Shown in pieces: positions 15,642 to 24,807 of a stretch of DNA of 64,000 bases. A program made the translations under genes and the position numbers. The notes under the pieces were generated by a model. The model saw only the letters and a program-made list of their open reading frames with translations. It was not told the origin of the DNA and made no database searches. This stretch comes from Streptococcus vicugnae (GTDB lineage Bacteria > Bacillota > Bacilli > Lactobacillales > Streptococcaceae): contig NZ_JAEMHW010000001.1 of NCBI RefSeq assembly GCF_016461705.1, positions 496,001 through 560,000 of the forward strand, in the 5' to 3' direction. The number at the start of each line of letters is the position of its first letter. The first letter of the stretch is position 1.

Positions 15642-16241
15642 ATGAAATTAGTTGCTATTGTTGGAACAAATTCAGATCGTTCAACCAACCGTAAATTGTT
15701 AAAATTTATGGCCAAACATTTTGCCGACTTAGCTGAGATTGAAGTTCTTGAAATCAAGGATTTACCAGCTTTTAATGAACCTGAAGATAAGGTAGCTCCT
15801 GCTCCTGTCGCTGATTTTTCTAAAAAAATCGCTAGCGCAGACGGGGTTATCATCGCTACACCTGAGTACGACCACACTATTCCTGCTCCTCTGGCTTCCG
15901 CTCTAGAATGGATTGCCTACACTAGTCGCGTGCTCATCAATAAACCAACCATGATTGTCGGGGCTTCACTTGGTGCTCTAGGAACGTCACGCGCACAAGC
16001 TCATCTCCGACAAATCTTAGATGCTCCCGAATTAAAAGCCAGAATCATACCAGGTACAGAATTCTTCCTCGGACATTCTGAACAAGTTTTAGATGACGAC
16101 AACAATCTCCATAATCCTGAAAAAGTTGCTGAACTTGAAGACAATTTCAAAGAATTTCTCTCATTTGTTGAAATCACGAATCAAATTGTTAGCCAGTCAG
16201 ATACTGACCGTAAAAAAGCTTTTGCTTGGGAAATGAATTAG
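15642..16241 (+). CDS. hcrA: NAD(P)H-dependent FMN reductase subunit
   Basis: 199 residues from the ATG at 15642 (AAAGAGG upstream); an in-frame ATG at 15603 adds 13 residues. Flavodoxin-like FMN_red fold with phosphate-binding loop IVGTNSDRSTNRKLL and TPEYDHTIPAPLASALEW, the segment that packs on the flavin. Its sequence is closely similar to the N-terminal domain of the next protein, 12 bases downstream, so the two arose by duplication. A separate FMN_red protein before a three-domain flavoprotein is the layout of Lactiplantibacillus HcrA-HcrB and Vibrio CrdA-CrdB hydroxycinnamate reductases. Confidence 0.7.
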   Translation: MKLVAIVGTNSDRSTNRKLLKFMAKHFADLAEIEVLEIKDLPAFNEPEDKVAPAPVADFSKKIASADGVIIATPEYDHTIPAPLASALEWIAYTSRVLINKPTMIVGASLGALGTSRAQAHLRQILDAPELKARIIPGTEFFLGHSEQVLDDDNNLHNPEKVAELEDNFKEFLSFVEITNQIVSQSDTDRKKAFAWEMN

Positions 16242-16253
16242 GAGGAGACTTTT

Positions 16254-18668
16254 ATGAAATTAGTTGCTATCGTCGGAACCAATGCTAAAAAATCATATAA
16301 TCGACTTTTGCTACAATATATGGCTAAATATTTTGCCAAAGAAGCAGACATCGAAGTACTTGAAATCACTGATGTCCCAATGTTCAATGAAACTGATGAC
16401 CAAACAGAGTCAGCTATCATTCAAAAATTTAATACCAAGATTACTGAAGCTGACGGTGTTATTATTGGTACACCCGAACACAACCATACTATCCCATCAA
16501 GTCTTAATAGCTTGATTGAATGGCTTTCATTTAACATTCACCCATTGACAGGTAAACCCGTTATGATTGTCGGGGCTTCTTATGACATCCAAGGTTCTTC
16601 ACGTGCACAATTACACTTACGCCAAATCTTAGATGCACCTGGTGTCAATGCAACGGTTATGCCTGGTAGTGAATTTTTACTTGGTCGCGCTCAAGATGCT
16701 TTTGATGAAAATGGTGACCTTAAAGACCAAGGAACGATTGATTTCTTAGAATCATGCTTCTTCCGATTTATTCGTTTTGCTACCATTGCCAATCAACTCA
16801 ATGAACCAGAAGATGTTCGTTTTGAACCAGGAACTTACAAAGTTACAACTGTCGGGCACAATGGTGACCTTCCAATGTCAGTAACATTGTCAGAAGAACG
16901 TATCGAAGCTATCGATATTGATTCATCTGGCGAAACTGGTGGCATTGCCGATGTTGTTTTCACACGAATTCCAAATGAAATCATCGAAGGACAAACCTTA
17001 AATGTCGATGCCATTTCTGGTGCCTCTGTCACTTCAAAAGGTGTTCTTAACGGTGTAGCTAAAGCTGTTCGTAAAGCCGGTGCTAATCCAGAAGCCCTTC
17101 GTTCACGTCCAAAAGCGCCTTCTGCACTTGATAAAGAAGATAAAACATACGAAACTGAACTAATTGTCGTAGGCGGTGGCGGTGCAGGACTTTCTGCTGC
17201 TGCTCGTGCCCTACAAGCTGGCAAAAAGGTTATCGTAGTTGAAAAATTCCCAGCCGTTGGAGGAAATACCGTTCGTGCAGGTGGACCAATGAATGCTCCT
17301 GACCCTGCTTGGCAAAATACTTTTGCAGCTAATCCAGGTGAAGCTAATAACCTTAAAGAATTGCATGATATTGACGAAGCAACTATCGATCCTGAATTTC
17401 TACCAGATTTCCGTGCCTTAAAGGCGGAAATTGAAGAGTACCTCAAAGATCCAACTTATCTTTTTGACTCAAAACTTCTTTATCGTATCCAAACCTATCT
17501 CGGTGGGAAACGTAAAGACCTCAAAGGTAATGAAATCCACGGTAATTACGAACTCATTCGAGTCTTGACAGAACGTGCTTTAGAGTCTGTTCGTTGGTTG
17601 GAAAATATCGGAGTTGAATTCGTCCGTGACGAGGTAACCATGCCAGTTGGTGCTCTCTGGAGACGTGGTCACAAACCTAAAATGCCAATGGGAGTTGCCT
17701 ACATCGCAGTACTGAAAGATTTTATCCTAAAAAATGGTGGAACCATTTTAACAGATACTCAAGTTAAAGAGCTTATCGTAACAGATGGTGTCATTACTGG
17801 AGTCAAAGGTAGTGGACGTAACGGACAAGCCATTACTGTTAATGGTAAAGCAGTTATTTTAACCACAGGTGGTTTTGCAGCTAACACTAAAATGCTCCAA
17901 AAATACAACACTTACTGGTCAGAAATTGCTGATGATATTGCCACATCAAATACACCAGCCGCAACTGGAGATGGTATTTTACTTGGTCAATCTGTCGGTG
18001 CCGACCTTGTTGGTATGGGCTTTAGCCAAATGATGCCAGTATCTGACCCAGTTACTGGTGCACTCTTTACAGGACTTCAAGTGCCACCAGCAAACTTTAT
18101 TATGGTTAACACCAAAGGTAAACGTTTCGTCGATGAATACGGTAGCCGTGACCAATTATCACAAGCTGCTATCGATAATGGTGGGCTCTTCTATTTAATC
18201 GCTGATGAAAACATCAAAGAAACAGCTTATAACACTAGCCAAGAAAAAATTGATGCCCAAGTTAAAGCTGGAACACTTTTCAGAGCTGATACTTTGGAAG
18301 AATTGGCAGAGCAAATCAACATTGATCCTGCTGTTCTAGTAGAAACAATTACCAATTACAATTCTTACGTCGATGCTGGTCATGATCCAGAATTTGATAA
18401 AGGTGCCTTTGACCTCAAGGTTGAAAAAGCACCATTTTACGCAACTCCTCGTAAACCAGCTACCCACCACACCATGGGTGGTTTGAAGATTGATACTCAC
18501 GCGCATGTCATCAACGAAGACGAAAAGATTATCAAAGGACTCTTTGCTGCTGGTGAAGTTGCTGGTGGACTCCACGCTGGAAACCGTCTAGGCGGGAACT
18601 CATTGACTGATATCTTCACTTTCAGCCGTATCGCAACCGACACCGCTATCGCGGAATATCTTGACTAA
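16254..18668 (+). CDS. hcrB: Three-domain flavin reductase (hydroxycinnamate/enoate type)
   Basis: 804 residues. Domains: FMN_red (1-185), FMN_bind (about 195-285) with the flavinylation motif [10 protein letters not shown] (Ser258 the likely attachment site), FAD_binding_2 (about 300-800) with [14 protein letters not shown]. Often annotated as fumarate reductase. The hydride-transfer site keeps HHTMGG (His738-739) and GNRLGGN (Arg778). The segment equivalent to the fumarate-binding His and Glu/Arg of flavocytochrome c reads [19 protein letters not shown], lacking those residues. This favours another enoate such as a hydroxycinnamate. GGAGGAG precedes the ATG. No ApbE flavin transferase is nearby. 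Confidence 0.75.
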   Translation: MKLVAIVGTNAKKSYNRLLLQYMAKYFAKEADIEVLEITDVPMFNETDDQTESAIIQKFNTKITEADGVIIGTPEHNHTIPSSLNSLIEWLSFNIHPLTGKPVMIVGASYDIQGSSRAQLHLRQILDAPGVNATVMPGSEFLLGRAQDAFDENGDLKDQGTIDFLESCFFRFIRFATIANQLNEPEDVRFEPGTYKVTTVGHNGDLPMSVTLSEERIEAIDIDSSGETGGIADVVFTRIPNEIIEGQTLNVDAISGASVTSKGVLNGVAKAVRKAGANPEALRSRPKAPSALDKEDKTYETELIVVGGGGAGLSAAARALQAGKKVIVVEKFPAVGGNTVRAGGPMNAPDPAWQNTFAANPGEANNLKELHDIDEATIDPEFLPDFRALKAEIEEYLKDPTYLFDSKLLYRIQTYLGGKRKDLKGNEIHGNYELIRVLTERALESVRWLENIGVEFVRDEVTMPVGALWRRGHKPKMPMGVAYIAVLKDFILKNGGTILTDTQVKELIVTDGVITGVKGSGRNGQAITVNGKAVILTTGGFAANTKMLQKYNTYWSEIADDIATSNTPAATGDGILLGQSVGADLVGMGFSQMMPVSDPVTGALFTGLQVPPANFIMVNTKGKRFVDEYGSRDQLSQAAIDNGGLFYLIADENIKETAYNTSQEKIDAQVKAGTLFRADTLEELAEQINIDPAVLVETITNYNSYVDAGHDPEFDKGAFDLKVEKAPFYATPRKPATHHTMGGLKIDTHAHVINEDEKIIKGLFAAGEVAGGLHAGNRLGGNSLTDIFTFSRIATDTAIAEYLD

Positions 18669-18682
18669 AATTAAATTACCAA

Positions 18683-18717
18683 AAACAAGGTGAGAATTTC
18701 TCATCTTGTTTTTTTAT
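18683..18717 (+). terminator. Terminator of the flavin-reductase pair
   Basis: Stem AACAAGGTGAGAA/TTCTCATCTTGTT (one G-T pair) followed by TTTTTT. Confidence 0.9.
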
Positions 18718-18729
18718 TTTCAGATAACA

Positions 18730-18760
18730 AAAAGAAAACCCCAGCTACAAAAGCTGGAGT
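18730..18760 (-). terminator. Terminator of the YjdF gene
   Basis: Minus strand CCAGCT/AGCTGG hairpin then TTTTCTTTTTG. It lies 170 bases past the YjdF stop; the intervening 18761-18931 holds only a 15-codon hydrophobic ORF (18764-18811, MLIALMIVSVVAKIS) without a ribosome site. Confidence 0.65.
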
Positions 18761-18931
18761 TCTCTAGGAGATTTTTGCAACAACTGAAACAATCATAAGC
18801 GCTATAAGCATGAAAAGTTTAGTAGTTATTGCTATGAAAAAGAAAGTTTATTTAGGATTGACTATAGTATAGCCAGACTAGCTTAAGTAAAGCTGAATTT
18901 TTTCTTATAGAAAGCTTAAACTTTTTTCTTT

Positions 18932-19360
18932 TCAATGTCCCCGCTTTTTCTGATGACGCTTTTCTTGCCTAAGCAAGTATTTTCGTTCCTTTTCTAGCTC
19001 ACGTTTCACCTTTTGCTTAGACTTTTGAGCTTTCTTGACTTCCTCACGCATTTCCTGCATAGCAAGCTGAGCTTTCGTTGATACCACAGGCTTAAACTTT
19101 GCCTTATTGATATCACGTTGCACTCGTTTTGGATTTCGTTTTTTCTGTGAAATAGCTGGCGCTGAAAACTCAGAGCTTACTTCGACCTTATCATACCTGC
19201 GCAGCCATTTTCCCAAAGAAACATCAATAAAGTTTAGAATATCATCATCCTTTGGTTCTTTGCCAAACACGTAACGAAAAGCCTTGTAACATTTCTTCGA
19301 ATCCGTAAATTCAATCAAAGCCGACCAAAATGCCCCATCAAAATATACTGTCATTTTCAT
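18932..19360 (-). CDS. yjdF: YjdF family protein (DUF2992)
   Basis: 142 residues. Starts MKMTVYFDGAFWSALIEF, with GKEPKDDDILNFI in the middle and a long Lys/Arg/Glu-rich C-terminal helix (about 95-140), as in DUF2992/YjdF. GGAGGGG precedes the ATG. The molecular role of the family is not established; in Bacillus its gene is controlled by a riboswitch that senses azaaromatic compounds, which suggests a part in coping with such molecules. Single-gene unit. Confidence 0.85.
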   Translation of the reverse strand: MKMTVYFDGAFWSALIEFTDSKKCYKAFRYVFGKEPKDDDILNFIDVSLGKWLRRYDKVEVSSEFSAPAISQKKRNPKRVQRDINKAKFKPVVSTKAQLAMQEMREEVKKAQKSKQKVKRELEKERKYLLRQEKRHQKKRGH

Positions 19361-19383
19361 AACAGCCCCTCCTTAAAAAAATT

Positions 19384-19476
19384 GACAATGGACGACCTCG
19401 GAAGGGGAAGGTTACTGATACATGTTGTACTCACAGACTACCAACTGCGATGTGTTTTTATGTCAGCTTTAGTATA
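19384..19476 (-). promoter_or_regulatory. Candidate yjdF riboswitch and promoter
   Basis: Minus strand -10 TATACT (19471-19476). The RNA then opens with GACA (19461-19464) that can pair with TGTC (19384-19387), enclosing about 80 bases just before the ribosome site. Gene identity plus this closed leader fit the yjdF (azaaromatic) riboswitch. I could not align the conserved core by eye. Confidence 0.45.
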
Positions 19477-19507
19477 ACAAATTTTAAAGAAGTTAACAGA
19501 TTTTAAC

Positions 19508-19888
19508 TTAAACCGCGAAAAATCCTGCTAGGTCAGCTGTTAGGACATTAGCTACTGCAAACTGATACTTTCCACGAAAATGTCCCAAATGTGTCATGGT
19601 TCTGATATTGTATTTCTTGGCAAATTTCTTATAAGCAACATAATCAATTTCCTTAGTATCAAGAAAATAAATCGTTTGTTCCACAGCTTCAAGCCGCTCC
19701 AAACCTCTCTGCGTATCCACATTATCCAAACGACCAACAAAAAGGAAAAATTCCTCTTTAGCCGCCATTTTTTCTTTCACCGCATCAAACGTAACAAAAC
19801 AAATATTATCAGCCGTTTCAGCCTTAACATCACCACAATAAAATAAAAAAGATAGGAGTAACAACCCCAACACACTCACTACTCTCAT
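19508..19888 (-). CDS. Secreted thioredoxin-fold-like protein
   Basis: 126 residues with a signal peptide (VVSVLGLLLLSFLFYCGDVKA, cleavage near residue 23). The mature part resembles the thioredoxin-like accessory proteins encoded with streptococcal bacteriocins: KEEFFLFVGRLDNVDTQRGL then a predicted strand and IYFLDTKEIDY. The CxxC active site is absent, so it is not a normal disulphide reductase. GGAGGGAAAA precedes the ATG. No bacteriocin gene is next to it. Function unknown. Confidence 0.6.
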   Translation of the reverse strand: MRVVSVLGLLLLSFLFYCGDVKAETADNICFVTFDAVKEKMAAKEEFFLFVGRLDNVDTQRGLERLEAVEQTIYFLDTKEIDYVAYKKFAKKYNIRTMTHLGHFRGKYQFAVANVLTADLAGFFAV

Positions 19889-19924
19889 TTTTCCCTCCTA
19901 CCTATTTATTCGAAAAAAGAAAGA

Positions 19925-19950
19925 AAAAACACCAGAATTCTCTGGTGATA
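19925..19950 (-). terminator. Terminator of the restriction operon
   Basis: Minus strand CACCAGAG/CTCTGGTG-type stem (19930-19947) followed by TTTTTTCTTTC, 30 bases past the hsdR stop. Confidence 0.8.
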
Positions 19951-19979
19951 AAAGATTATTTATTAGTAATGCAAACTTA

Positions 19980-22900
19980 TCAAATACCTTGGTAAGTTTC
20001 AACAAGGCTTTGGAGAACATTTAAAACTTCTTGTTTTTTGCGCTCTCTAGCTCCGTGACGTCGTGAAGTTGGAGGTAAAATCTCATTGATTTCAGTTCCC
20101 TTGCTAAAGACATAACCATTTGAGATAGAACGTTCAATAAACTCCTGATAACCCTCCTTAAGTTTTTGAGATACACCAATTTCCTTAATAGCTTTTCCCT
20201 TTTCCTGTCTTGCATAAGCATAGAAAGCTTCCAAAATTGTCTTATCATCAGTTAACACATCTAGATTACTTTCATTAATAAAAGATAAGACTAATTTTTC
20301 CTTTGAACGCATATCAATACTTGAGCGAATAACACGTCTAATTTCTTCTTTCAATTCCTCCTTAGAAGCTGAATCTTTAGATTTTTTAGAAATTAGATTA
20401 ATGATATAATCTAACGAAATTTCATCTGTCTTAAGTAATTCAATTTCAAATTCAATATCTGAAAAATCAATACCCGTTTCTGTGGTTCCAACTCTACCAC
20501 CACCGTAAGCTTCTTCCCTAATATCAACATAGATACTGCGCATATCTTGCATTAAGCCAGGAGAGAAAAAACTTCCATCTTCAATAAATTCGTCATAATT
20601 TCGAAGAATATTTTCCATCTTCAAGACTTCACTAAATAACTGAACAAACTCTTTTTTGTCAGCTTCCAAAGTAATTTCTGTAGGGTCGGAATATTTATCT
20701 AAAAGTTCTTGGCATATCTCAGAATAACCTCTAACTTTTTTGCCAGTTTCCTCATCAACAAAGCCATTCATATAGTCTTGATAACTTTTTTCTAAAATAA
20801 TCTGGATACTATTACTGTTTCCAGTACCATCGGGATCCCCAAAACGCTTAATAGCATCAACAGTGGCTTTTTCTAAATCACGAAAACAAACAATGTTTCC
20901 AAATGGCTTTTCTTTACTCAAAATTCTGTTTGTTCTAGAAAAAGCTTGAATTAATCCATGATAACGTAAGTTTTTATCTACAAATAAAGTATTCATGGCT
21001 GGCGCATCGAATCCTGTTAAAAACATTCCCACAACAATTAACAGATCAATTTCCTTATTCTTCATTCGTTGTGATAAATCTTTATAATAGTTTTGAAAAA
21101 GCTTAGACTCCGTTGAAAAACTTGTTTGGAACATGTGGTTATAGTCTGAGATAGCCTTATCTAAAAATTCTTTTGAAGACAATTCCATTGCTGAAGGTTC
21201 GAAATCTTCCTCTATAATACTACCGTAGGCTAGCTGCTCTTCATTTGGCGTATAGCTAAAAATTGTTGCTATTTTTAATTTTTTATCATCAGGAAGTTTG
21301 GCTTGTTGTGAATTTAATTCCTCATAATAGGCTTTTGCTGCCTTTACACTCTGTACTGCAAACATAGCATTGAATCCATTAAGCCTTTTCTTTTTGTATG
21401 AATATTGAGTTCTACGATGTGTTTTATCATCAAAAACTCGTAAAAGATATTCCGAAACCCTTGAAATTCTCTCTGGATGTAAAAGTAAATTGTTTTCAAT
21501 CTTTTTAAGGCGTGATTCATCTAATTTCTCTTCGCCAACTTCTCTTTCAGCTGTACTAAATTTATTTAGTTCTGGTTTTACATAGTTATAATCTACCTTA
21601 AATTTCAATACTTTTTGATCTCGAATAGCATCCGTTATAATGTAGGAATGAAGTTGACGCCCAAAAATATCAGCTGTAGTCTGACCAGTCAAAGTATTCT
21701 CATCAAAAATTGGAGTCCCGGTAAACCCAAACTGATAGTAGTTTTTAAAACCAGTCCTTATTTTCTTTTGGCTACCACCAAATTGTGAACGGTGACATTC
21801 ATCGTAAATAAGAACGCATTGTTGTTCTAAAACAGGATGGGTAGGGTTATTCTTTACAAATTCATTTAACTTTTGTATAGTTGTCACAATAATCTTATTA
21901 TCATCTTTTTCAACGGAACGTTTAAGTTCTTTAGTATCTTTACTACCATTGACAGACTCTCTTTGAAATTTCTGATACTCTTTCATTGTCTGATAATCTA
22001 AATCTTTGCGGTCAACTACAAAAAAGACTTTATCGATATAATCTAATTCTGTTGCTAAGCGTGCAGCCTTAAAACTTGTTAATGTTTTACCAGAACCAGT
22101 TGTATGCCAAATATAACCACCACTATCGATTGTTCCATATAACTTATTCTCGTGTGCAACATGAATTTGTCGCATAATGCTCTCTACCGCAGCAATTTGA
22201 TAAGGACGCATGACTAATAAGGTATCACTAGTATCAAAAATACAGTATTTAGTTAGAATTGGTAAAAGAACAGACTTGTTAAGAAAGGTTTGACTAAAAT
22301 CTTCTAAATCATGTATCGCATGATTTTTTCTATCTGCCCATTCACAGGTAAACTCAAAATGATTTTTATTTTTTGCTGTTGTATTAGCAAAATATCGTGT
22401 ATTAGTACCGTTTGAAATAACAAATATTTGAACGTATTGAAAAAGAGAATGCTGACTATTAAAAGACTCTTTACTATAGCGATGTATCTGCTCAAAAGCT
22501 TCCTTCATTGACACACCACGTTTTTTTAGTTCAATCTGTACTAGTGGCAAACCATTAACTAAAATAGTTACATCATAACGATTTTTGTGTTTTCCTATTT
22601 GTGTAATTTGATTAGCAACTTGAAGTTGATTACGATGGATATTCTTTTTATCAATAATCATAATATTCTTAATACGTCCATTATCAAAAATAAAATCATA
22701 TACATGGTCTTCTTGAAATTTTCGTGTCTTTTCAATCATACCATCACTTGCCTTATCAAGATATTCATCTAAAAAGCGTTGCCACTCGCTGTCTGAAAAT
22801 AACACATTATTTAATTCTTGAATTTTCTGACGTAGATTTAATAGTAGTGATTCTGTCGTCTTACCATCGAAGAAAGTATATTGTTGAGCAGATACTAAAT

Positions 22901-23036
22901 CTGAAATTAATTTTTCTTCCATCTCTGACTCAGTCTGATAAACGTCACAATTGTAACGATCCGTTTTAATATATTCTTCAATGATAATACCATTATTCAA
23001 CTCCGCAATGGGTTGTGTTATATTGTAATCCATCAT
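19980..23036 (-). CDS. hsdR: Type I restriction enzyme, HsdR subunit
   Basis: 1018 residues from the ATG at 23036, which has AGAGG upstream (a second ATG follows at once). HsdR is the ATP-driven DNA translocase and nuclease of the R2M2S complex. N-terminal PD-(D/E)xK nuclease region about 130-190 (VTILVNGLPLVQIELKKRG, with the E-x-K part), Walker A HTTGSGKTLTS near 310, DEAD-like YDECHRSQFGG near 415, helicase motif VVGMFLTGFDAP and QAFSRTNR. A C-terminal helical part follows. Begins 14 bases after the PrrC-like gene and is the last gene of the operon. Confidence 0.95.
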   Translation of the reverse strand: MMDYNITQPIAELNNGIIIEEYIKTDRYNCDVYQTESEMEEKLISDLVSAQQYTFFDGKTTESLLLNLRQKIQELNNVLFSDSEWQRFLDEYLDKASDGMIEKTRKFQEDHVYDFIFDNGRIKNIMIIDKKNIHRNQLQVANQITQIGKHKNRYDVTILVNGLPLVQIELKKRGVSMKEAFEQIHRYSKESFNSQHSLFQYVQIFVISNGTNTRYFANTTAKNKNHFEFTCEWADRKNHAIHDLEDFSQTFLNKSVLLPILTKYCIFDTSDTLLVMRPYQIAAVESIMRQIHVAHENKLYGTIDSGGYIWHTTGSGKTLTSFKAARLATELDYIDKVFFVVDRKDLDYQTMKEYQKFQRESVNGSKDTKELKRSVEKDDNKIIVTTIQKLNEFVKNNPTHPVLEQQCVLIYDECHRSQFGGSQKKIRTGFKNYYQFGFTGTPIFDENTLTGQTTADIFGRQLHSYIITDAIRDQKVLKFKVDYNYVKPELNKFSTAEREVGEEKLDESRLKKIENNLLLHPERISRVSEYLLRVFDDKTHRRTQYSYKKKRLNGFNAMFAVQSVKAAKAYYEELNSQQAKLPDDKKLKIATIFSYTPNEEQLAYGSIIEEDFEPSAMELSSKEFLDKAISDYNHMFQTSFSTESKLFQNYYKDLSQRMKNKEIDLLIVVGMFLTGFDAPAMNTLFVDKNLRYHGLIQAFSRTNRILSKEKPFGNIVCFRDLEKATVDAIKRFGDPDGTGNSNSIQIILEKSYQDYMNGFVDEETGKKVRGYSEICQELLDKYSDPTEITLEADKKEFVQLFSEVLKMENILRNYDEFIEDGSFFSPGLMQDMRSIYVDIREEAYGGGRVGTTETGIDFSDIEFEIELLKTDEISLDYIINLISKKSKDSASKEELKEEIRRVIRSSIDMRSKEKLVLSFINESNLDVLTDDKTILEAFYAYARQEKGKAIKEIGVSQKLKEGYQEFIERSISNGYVFSKGTEINEILPPTSRRHGARERKKQEVLNVLQSLVETYQGI

Positions 23037-23050
23037 TTTTCCTCTCATTT

Positions 23051-24178
23051 TTATTCTTTAAAAAAGCGAAAATTCTCCAAAAATTGATTGAACACACGCT
23101 CCAAAACTTTCTTCTCTTGTTCTGTTAACGGAATAGGCTCATACTCAGAGAAAGCACTGTGACTATGTAAATTAATTCTTCTCACATATGGTGCTGGTGA
23201 TTCTACATTACCATCTTCATCATATAAAACAACACACTTAGACCAATTCTCATATCCCAAAAACGTTGCTGTTTTTTCCAAAAGATTTCGCAAAAAATTA
23301 AAATGATATTTTTCAACCCTATCCTCATTAATTGCATTTTTTAATTCTTTTACTAACATCAAATGATAACCAAATGGTGAATCGTTTTTCTGTTTCTCTA
23401 AAAAATACTTATCATCAGTTTTCGAAAATAAAAAATTAGAACTTTTACTTTTTAATTCATTGAACAAAACATTAAAAAATAAGGAATGATGAGTCGTAAT
23501 AACAAACTTTAATCCTGTTCCATTTTTATTACTTTCCTTTACCAAATGCGATATGTCTAGAGCTATATCAATAATTCGACGATCATCCAAAGATGATATA
23601 GGATCATCTATAAAAATATACTCTAAATCACGATATTCAGAATCTTCATAATCAACATCACTTCTTTGCTCAATGATAGTTTCTAGTAATGTATAAAAAA
23701 CAGACCAAATAAAATTACTCTCTTCACCTCTAGAAATTTTAATCCCCTCAGCTGTATTCCCTCGATATGTTCTTGAAAAAGATATTTCACTCATATCACT
23801 ATTAAAATGAGGCTCTATCTTTTCAACAATACTATCTTTATCATTTAATACATACCCCTGAAATCTATCTACGATAGTACCAATAGCACCTTCTTCAGTT
23901 ACTACTTTTCTTATCCAATGAGAGTTAGCATTTATAAGTAATTTTCTGTCATTGCCATTTTCTAAATCATTATCCCAAGTAAACAAGTCTTCTGTGAAAG
24001 CATTATAGTAAATAATTTTTTTCAAGTCTTGCTCTGAATTATTACTCGGCTGAATTAATTCTTTAAATTCCATAGAAAGTCTTGTTTTACCTGTACCATT
24101 GAAAGCATAAATTAATTTAATATTTTTATCAGAGCTTTTAATTTCTTCAGCTACCGTTTTTAAATCTGAAAATTCCAC
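23051..24178 (-). CDS. prrC: PrrC-like anticodon nuclease
   Basis: 375 residues. ABC-type ATPase half: Walker A FNGTGKTRLS (about 27-36), signature-like ISRGEESNF near 148, Walker B and D-loop FIDDPISSLDD near 190, switch His in TTHHS near 229. The C-terminal part has R-x3-E in FLRNLLEK (about 298) and His residues in INLHSHS about 41 residues on, in the order of the Arg-Glu-His catalytic triad of PrrC. Length (E. coli PrrC, 396) and position between hsdS and hsdR match the prr locus. PrrC cuts a tRNA anticodon loop when phage disables the restriction enzyme. Substrate not predictable here. Confidence 0.75.
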   Translation of the reverse strand: MEFSDLKTVAEEIKSSDKNIKLIYAFNGTGKTRLSMEFKELIQPSNNSEQDLKKIIYYNAFTEDLFTWDNDLENGNDRKLLINANSHWIRKVVTEEGAIGTIVDRFQGYVLNDKDSIVEKIEPHFNSDMSEISFSRTYRGNTAEGIKISRGEESNFIWSVFYTLLETIIEQRSDVDYEDSEYRDLEYIFIDDPISSLDDRRIIDIALDISHLVKESNKNGTGLKFVITTHHSLFFNVLFNELKSKSSNFLFSKTDDKYFLEKQKNDSPFGYHLMLVKELKNAINEDRVEKYHFNFLRNLLEKTATFLGYENWSKCVVLYDEDGNVESPAPYVRRINLHSHSAFSEYEPIPLTEQEKKVLERVFNQFLENFRFFKE

Positions 24179-24260
24179 TTTCCTTATCTCCTTGCCCGGC
24201 TCTTATTAAAACTAACTTTATTATATCAAAAACCAGTCTCTTTGAGACTGGTAAAGGCAA

Positions 24261-24734
24261 TTAATTAAATTTTAATAGTTTATCTCTAAAATATTCATAT
24301 TGTTTCTGCCTAAGTTCAATTTCTTTTGGAAGACCTTGTGATAAATCATTAATCAATATATCAAATTTATCAAGAATAGAAACAATGGACTTTTGTTTAG
24401 TAACAGGTGGTAGAATAAAAATAATGTTTTCCAAGACACCTTTAGAAAGTCTTGGTATACTAGCTTTTCTGACTTTACCCTTTATACTTTCTTGAATATT
24501 CAGAAGCGTATAATACATAAATTTACTTGAAATAAATTTCGTTACATCCAAGGTGAATACATCATCTGCCGCCCAGAAGTCCAAGTTGCTATAAGCTATC
24601 TCTCCAGCCGCACCTGCACAAATCACAAAGGTTGTATCCGCACTTCGATTAAATTCTTGATAATAGCCTAATGGTTTTAAACTATTTTGATAAACTGGAT
24701 AACCATCATTTTCACTTAATTGACTACGAGTCAA
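24261..24734 (-). pseudogene. Partial second HsdS specificity subunit
   Basis: 157 residues covering one target-recognition domain and the conserved spacer ending LPKEIELRQKQYEYFRDKLL. The same 20 residues occur at the end of the full hsdS upstream, with similar DNA. The frame stays open another 75 bases or more upstream (INLSRGKRLTRSQL) but overlaps the hsdS end in another frame and lacks a start there. It looks like a half gene left by recombination, and could donate its recognition domain to hsdS. Confidence 0.7.
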
Positions 24735-24807
24735 CCGTTTACCACGAGATAAATTGATAACAGCATTTAACTTAACTCGTATAGGTCCAAATACCCATTG
24801 TAAAAGC

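Noticed and set aside
16835-17446. 203-codon antisense frame opposite the flavin reductase gene
   Set aside because: It mirrors a well-supported coding strand, has no ribosome site and reads as low-quality protein; same judgement for antisense frames over uvrA, mutS2 and pflB.
16254-18668. Plain fumarate reductase call for the large flavoprotein
   Set aside because: The segments that bind fumarate in flavocytochrome c lack the expected His, Glu and Arg, and gene order matches hydroxycinnamate reductases.
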